Positions 60,350 to 64,000 of a stretch of 64,000 nt of DNA are shown here, piece after piece (position 1 is the first letter of the stretch; each line of letters opens with the position of its first letter). Under the pieces are notes generated by a model. The model was not told the DNA's origin. It saw only the letters and a program-made list of their open reading frames with translations, and searched no databases. Position numbers and translations under genes: made by a program. Where the stretch lies: NCBI RefSeq assembly GCF_021869765.1, contig NZ_CP084580.1:5208001-5272000 (forward strand). The letters run 5' to 3'. The DNA is from Chryseobacterium sp. MEBOG06. GTDB lineage: Bacteria > Bacteroidota > Bacteroidia > Flavobacteriales > Weeksellaceae.

Positions 60350-60838
60350 ATGAAGAATTTGTTAAAGATTTTAATAGTCTTTGTTTTTTGTACTTTCTTC
60401 AAAGCTCAGCAGAGTTTTGTGCCTGTGATGAAATATGAAGAACTCGAAAAACGTATTGAGCAGGAAAAAGATAAACTTCTTGTGGTGAATTTCTGGTCAA
60501 CAACCTGCGCTCCATGTGTAAAGGAGCTTCCTCACTTCATGGAAATCAATAATAAATATGCAGGAAGCCCAAAGTATAAAATGATTCTTGTTTCATTGGA
60601 CAGGCTTGCAGATAAAGAAAAAGTACTGAAGTTTATGAAAAATAAAAATCTTAGTGCTGAAGTGCTGCTGCTGGATGATATTAAAAGAATGAATACCTGG
60701 ATTCCAAGATTTGAGAAAGACTGGGATGGTAACATTCCGGTGACGCTGTTTTATAAAAATGGTGAAAAAATAAATTTCAATGATGGGGAAATGAGCAGGG
60801 AAGATCTTGAAAAAACAATTACAGAGAATCTACAATAA
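60350..60838 (+). CDS. Exported thioredoxin-fold (TlpA-like) protein
   Basis: 162 residues from the ATG at 60350. Signal peptide MKNLLKILIVFVFCTFFKAQ. The active site is WSTTCAPCVKEL (Cys53 and Cys56), and NIPVTLFYKNGEK holds the cis-proline. This is a periplasmic thiol-disulfide oxidoreductase, probably reductive. The second thioredoxin-fold gene starts 11 bases later, in the same operon. Confidence 0.9.
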   Translation: MKNLLKILIVFVFCTFFKAQQSFVPVMKYEELEKRIEQEKDKLLVVNFWSTTCAPCVKELPHFMEINNKYAGSPKYKMILVSLDRLADKEKVLKFMKNKNLSAEVLLLDDIKRMNTWIPRFEKDWDGNIPVTLFYKNGEKINFNDGEMSREDLEKTITENLQ

Positions 60839-60849
60839 ATAATCTATAT

Positions 60850-61506
60850 ATGAAAAATCTGAAAATTTTAATCACAGCATTTGCCGTTGGCTTAGGGTTG
60901 TTAAGTTTTACAACCACTGACCATGATCACAATAAATCTCAGAAAGAAAAAGTTTCTTCAGCAAAAGGTTATGAAGTTGGAGATGAAGCGGCTGATTTTA
61001 AGCTTAAAAATGTTGACGGTAAAATGGTTTCTCTAAGTGATTTTAAAAGTGCAAAAGGGTTCATTGTTATATTTACCTGTAACCATTGTCCTTATGCGAA
61101 GAAATATGAAGACCGTATTGTTGAGCTTGATAAAAAATATAAAAACCAGGGATATCCAGTAATCGCTATCAACCCTAATGATCCTAATGTACAGCCTGAG
61201 GATGGGTATCAGCAAATGATCGAGAGAGCTAAACAGAAAGGCTTTACTTTTCCGTATTTAGTAGATGAGGGCCAGAAAATCTATCCGCAGTATGGAGCAA
61301 CGAAAACTCCGCATGTTTTTGTACTGCAGAAAGAAAAAGGAAAAAATATCGTCAAATATATTGGAGCTATCGACAACAATTATGATAATCCAAATGATGT
61401 ATCGGAATATTATGCTCAGGATGCTGTGAATGCCTTGATCAAAGGTGAGCCAGTGAAAATGACGAAAACCGTAGCTATCGGTTGCACGGTCAAGGTAAAG
61501 AAGTAA
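60850..61506 (+). CDS. Exported thioredoxin family / AhpC-TSA-like protein
   Basis: 218 residues. The N-terminal hydrophobic segment (about 5-21) is followed by a TlpA/AhpC-type domain: DFKLKNVDGKMVSLSDFKSAKGFIVIFTCNHCPYAKKYEDRI with Cys77-x-x-Cys80, then TPHVFVLQKEKG (cis-proline loop) and IGAIDNN. The FTCNHCPYA sequence is common in a Bacteroidota subgroup of 'thioredoxin family' proteins. Cotranscribed with the previous gene. Confidence 0.9.
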   Translation: MKNLKILITAFAVGLGLLSFTTTDHDHNKSQKEKVSSAKGYEVGDEAADFKLKNVDGKMVSLSDFKSAKGFIVIFTCNHCPYAKKYEDRIVELDKKYKNQGYPVIAINPNDPNVQPEDGYQQMIERAKQKGFTFPYLVDEGQKIYPQYGATKTPHVFVLQKEKGKNIVKYIGAIDNNYDNPNDVSEYYAQDAVNALIKGEPVKMTKTVAIGCTVKVKK

Positions 61507-61530
61507 TATATTTGCCTGAATAAAAAAATA

Positions 61531-61559
61531 AAATCGGTATTTTCTGAATACCGATTTTT
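61531..61559 (+). terminator. Terminator after the thioredoxin operon
   Basis: Stem AAATCGGTATT / AATACCGATTT, loop TTCTG, then TT. The following DUF2809 gene starts 24 bases later. Confidence 0.85.
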
Positions 61560-61582
61560 CATGCCCTGAAAATACCATTGAA

Positions 61583-61972
61583 ATGAAACTGAAATTTAGC
61601 CTTAAATATCTCCTTCTGACCCTCTTTATTTTTCTTGTAGAAGTTTCAATCGCTACCATCCTGAAAGATATTTTCTTTGTAAGAGCTTATCTGGGCGACG
61701 TCATTGTGGTCATGCTTCTTTATACTTTTGTGAAGAGTTTTGTGGAGGTAAATGATCAGAAGCTGATCTTGGGAATTTTGCTTTTTTCATTTCTTATAGA
61801 ATTTGCACAGTATTTCAACATCGCAGAAAGACTGGGCTTTCGTCGCGGAAGTCTGATGTATATTGTTATCGGGAACTCTTTTTCGTGGATTGATATTCTC
61901 TGTTATGCAGTAGTCTGTCTTTTCCTCTATATTTTCGTAAAAATGGCCAGAACTGAAGCCTCTAATTCTTAA
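61583..61972 (+). CDS. DUF2809 family membrane protein
   Basis: 129 residues with four membrane helices (about 10-30, 38-55, 61-78 and 98-120) and the motif FAQYFNIAERLGFRRGSLMYIVIGNSFSWIDILCY, typical of the DUF2809 (YjgA-like) family. Function unknown. Convergent with the YARHG operon. Confidence 0.88.
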   Translation: MKLKFSLKYLLLTLFIFLVEVSIATILKDIFFVRAYLGDVIVVMLLYTFVKSFVEVNDQKLILGILLFSFLIEFAQYFNIAERLGFRRGSLMYIVIGNSFSWIDILCYAVVCLFLYIFVKMARTEASNS

Positions 61973-61981
61973 AAGCTGTTT

Positions 61982-62902
61982 CTATCTGCCAAAACTGTCA
62001 TATTTATCCTCTGCATATTTGGTAAAACGATTCAGTAAAGCCACGTTCTCTTTTTCCATAGGCGAAAGATCATTGTCTACATTGCCTGAAACCGGAATAT
62101 ACCAGTCTGTTTGTTCAAAGAAATTTCTGTAGGTTTCTTTTTTAAAAGAGTAGCCATGCCTTGCAAATACAGAGTTTTTGATGATTTCCAGATCCAGTTT
62201 TCTTAGGTTTTTAAGATCTTTCTCGGTCAGTTTTTGCTTGGATGCATTGAGTTTGAATATCGCTTCGGAAGCAACACGGTTTTTAGTCGTTTTATAACTT
62301 TCTGTTTTTCCGGTTTCTTCATCTGTATATTTTTCGGTAAAATCTTTAGAATTTGTCCAGTCCACAATGTCGGAATCCTTATCCAGCATAAAGTTGGGAT
62401 TGTAAACAAATTCCTTTTTGATCAGTTTCACGGTTTTTGAAGGTGCTTTTACCGATGTTTTATTGAAAGCATTCCATTTTCCGCTCAAGCTGTCTCCTTT
62501 CAGTTTTACTTCAAATCGTCCGTCGGTTTTATCATTTCCCGGTTCATCAAGTACAAAAGAAGATGTCGCTTCATTAAAAACCCCTCTGAACGGACGCTGG
62601 TTTCCATTGACAATGCTTTGTCCGTATACGCTGTCCTTTGTAATTCTATTGATTTTTAATGAGATTTTTTTATAATTGTTAACGTCATACTCTGAACCAT
62701 CCATTTTATCAACTACCTTTTCCATTCCGGCAAACTCACCTGTATAAATTCCGTAATATTCTTTATGAACTTCAGGAATGAAAACAGAATCCTTTTTTGC
62801 CGTCAGAGAATCTTTTCCGGATTCATTGCTTTTTCCATCTTTTTTACAGCTTATCAGAGAAACCGCAAGTAAAGAAATAAGAGTGTAATTTAAAATTTTC
62901 AT
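61982..62902 (-). CDS. YARHG domain lipoprotein
   Basis: 306 residues. Signal with lipobox LISC at the end of a hydrophobic stretch (MKILNYTLISLLAVSLISCKKDGKSNESGK). The C-terminal about 85 residues form a YARHG domain (LEIIKNSVFARHGYSFKKETYRNFFEQTDWY). The middle has a beta-sandwich-like region (YYGIYTGEFAGMEKV ... FRGVFNEATSSFVLDEPGNDKTDGRFEVKLKGDSLSGKWNAF). YARHG is thought to sit outside the cell; binding partner unknown. Its start overlaps the next gene by 4 bases. Confidence 0.88.
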   Translation of the reverse strand: MKILNYTLISLLAVSLISCKKDGKSNESGKDSLTAKKDSVFIPEVHKEYYGIYTGEFAGMEKVVDKMDGSEYDVNNYKKISLKINRITKDSVYGQSIVNGNQRPFRGVFNEATSSFVLDEPGNDKTDGRFEVKLKGDSLSGKWNAFNKTSVKAPSKTVKLIKKEFVYNPNFMLDKDSDIVDWTNSKDFTEKYTDEETGKTESYKTTKNRVASEAIFKLNASKQKLTEKDLKNLRKLDLEIIKNSVFARHGYSFKKETYRNFFEQTDWYIPVSGNVDNDLSPMEKENVALLNRFTKYAEDKYDSFGR

Positions 62903-63537
62903 ATTAGTTTTCTTTTGATTAAATATTCAATAATAAGGATATTGGGAATCCAGCCCAGCCATGCAATGATTTGATAAACATCCATCGGATTGGGATGAAA
63001 TAAATATACAATAATAACTTTCCACATTCGGAGGGTAATGGCAGATAATGTAAAGGCAAAGCTCCGCCACATCCATTGTTTATGTTCTTTGAACTTTTTC
63101 TGCCGGGCAAGCTGGTAGGCTTTGAAGGTTGAAAACCACCATAAAATACCCAGAATGACAAATGAAACCTTCGAGAGAAGACCTCCGTTTGCCCATATCC
63201 CCATGTAAAATCCTGATGGCGCAGCAAAGATGAGAATGAGAAAAATATAGATCTTTCCCATATTCCTGTGAAAGTTTTTTAATCCGAAATTTTTTCTGAG
63301 CATGGCCAGAAAGCCTGAAAGAAGTACAAAAATACTGGTATAAACATGAGTATAGAAAAACACAATATATTCCGGCCTTTCTGCAACTTCCGTTTGTTTG
63401 ATCATTAAAAAGCTGGCATCTGGATCACAAGGAATATATTCCAGCGTTATTTTCACCATCAGCCAAAAGAAATACCCGAATCCCAAAATTAAAAGGATTT
63501 TAAAGAAAATGGCGGTATTTCTTTTGAGTGATAGCAT
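62899..63537 (-). CDS. DUF2306 membrane protein
   Basis: 212 residues with six to seven hydrophobic helices. Typical features are FYTHVYTSIFVLLSGFLAMLRKNFGLKNFHRNMGKIYIFLI and KFKEHKQWMWRSFAFTLSAITLRMWKVIIVYLF with conserved His and Arg residues (HVYTS, NFHRNMGK, EHKQWMWRS), which fit the DUF2306 family, sometimes linked to heme. Function unknown. It ends with a 4-base overlap to the YARHG gene and starts 5 bases after the TonB-like gene. Confidence 0.85.
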   Translation of the reverse strand: MLSLKRNTAIFFKILLILGFGYFFWLMVKITLEYIPCDPDASFLMIKQTEVAERPEYIVFFYTHVYTSIFVLLSGFLAMLRKNFGLKNFHRNMGKIYIFLILIFAAPSGFYMGIWANGGLLSKVSFVILGILWWFSTFKAYQLARQKKFKEHKQWMWRSFAFTLSAITLRMWKVIIVYLFHPNPMDVYQIIAWLGWIPNILIIEYLIKRKLI

Positions 63538-63542
63538 TTTAA

Positions 63543-63944
63543 TTATTCAAAATTAACAATGAATGGAAGGGTATAAAAAATCTCTGCCGGGCTTCCTTTG
63601 TATTCTCCGGGCGTCCATTTGGTTGTCATAGACTTCATTACTCTTTCAATTTCTTTATTCACTTTTTCGTTGCTTCCTGTAATAGAAATTTTTTCTATTA
63701 CACCCTGAGTATTGACGGAGAACTTTGCGCTGGCCCGTACTTGTCCAGGACCTCCTTTGATTCGTTTGATATCTATTTTTTGAGACACTTCCCTCATAAA
63801 TACATTGATTCCTCCGGGGTATTCTGCCTGTTTACGCTCTTCCGTGGTATTGTTTTCTTTAGAAGGATTTACTACTGTTTCCTTTGCTTGGGAAAAACAT
63901 AAGCAAAATCCCAGGGACAGAAATAGAAATATTATTTTTTTCAT
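63543..63944 (-). CDS. Stand-alone TonB C-terminal-like exported protein
   Basis: 133 residues. Signal peptide MKKIIFLFLSLGFCLCFSQ. The rest is a TonB_C-like domain: AEYPGGINVFMREVSQKIDI, VRASAKFSVNTQGVIEKISITGS and RVMKSMTTKWTPGEYKGSPAEIFYTLPFIVNFE. There is no transmembrane anchor like that of real TonB; instead it has a cleavable signal, so it may be a soluble periplasmic protein. It heads the operon with the DUF2306 and YARHG genes. Confidence 0.82.
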   Translation of the reverse strand: MKKIIFLFLSLGFCLCFSQAKETVVNPSKENNTTEERKQAEYPGGINVFMREVSQKIDIKRIKGGPGQVRASAKFSVNTQGVIEKISITGSNEKVNKEIERVMKSMTTKWTPGEYKGSPAEIFYTLPFIVNFE

Positions 63945-63960
63945 ATGTGTTATTTATTTT

Positions 63961-64000
63961 TTACAAATTATTGAGATCCTGTGCAATCAGCCAGCCTTCA
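63961..64000 (-). CDS. Start-less C-terminus of a gene beyond the window
   Basis: On the minus strand the last bases read EGWLIAQDLNNL followed by TAA (63961-63963). The sequence is coding-like and ends 16 bases upstream of the TonB-like gene, so it is probably the 3' end of a gene lying beyond the window and cotranscribed with it. Only 12 codons are visible. Confidence 0.5.
   Translation of the reverse strand, partial: EGWLIAQDLNNL

Noticed and set aside
1..64000. CRISPR arrays, insertion sequences, prophage or integrase genes
   Set aside because: I looked for regularly spaced repeats, transposase motifs and phage-like genes and saw none.

Overview
The window is chromosomal DNA of a Bacteroidota bacterium, most likely a flavobacterium of the Chryseobacterium type (Weeksellaceae). 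The evidence is low G+C, -7 promoter boxes of the form TAnnTTTG with little Shine-Dalgarno signal, a type IX secretion C-terminal sorting domain, a TonB-dependent receptor with a carboxypeptidase-like N-domain, a 'DUF885' lipoprotein, 2TM-domain proteins, and housekeeping proteins with flavobacterial traits (AccD without zinc-ribbon cysteines, endonuclease III without iron-sulfur cysteines). Most of it is ordinary core genome. I see no insertion sequence, prophage, integrase or CRISPR array.

Layout. 0-10 kb: end of a truncated gene, rsmI, a WG-repeat protein, fabG, guaC, surE, a small membrane protein, a Prc/CtpA protease and sodC. 10-18.6 kb: a phosphopantetheinyl transferase, an AraC-type regulator, then a LytS/LytTR two-component region. 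It holds a TonB-dependent receptor with a secreted partner, a histidine kinase fused to a 2TM domain, three more 2TM proteins, an ICMT-like methyltransferase and the LytTR regulator. Three promoters here carry the same tandem 9-bp boxes with a 21-bp period, 38-39 bp upstream of the -7 element, so this looks like a compact autoregulated regulon. 18.7-22.5 kb: poorly known accessory genes (alpha/beta-hydrolase-like protein, small membrane proteins, a Cys/Gly-tailed membrane protein). 22.6-34 kb: mnmA, clpC, three glycosyltransferases with sufE, a T9SS cargo protein, two identical tRNA-Val genes and folC.

34-48 kb: a TolC-like protein, SprT-like protein, manC, two acetyltransferase-neighbourhood genes, bcp, nth, DUF885 lipoprotein, an ExbB/ExbD/TonB-like operon and a SpmA/B-like membrane protein. 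47-58.5 kb: accD, fbaA, nadK with a CBS protein, a TrmH-type methylase, a MORN-repeat protein, a bestrophin, a JmjC-like protein and mutS. 58.5-64 kb: three tandem small Cys-rich peptides with a conserved leader ending in Gly-Gly (bacteriocin-like), a lipoprotein, two thioredoxin-fold exported proteins, a DUF2809 protein, and a minus-strand operon of YARHG lipoprotein, DUF2306 protein and TonB-like protein.

The most noteworthy items are the LytTR box regulon with its family of 2TM proteins, the three unlisted GG-leader peptides at 58534-59224, a candidate small RNA at about 51425-51494 with both promoter boxes and a terminator, and a long imperfect hairpin in the non-coding stretch at 6252-6308.
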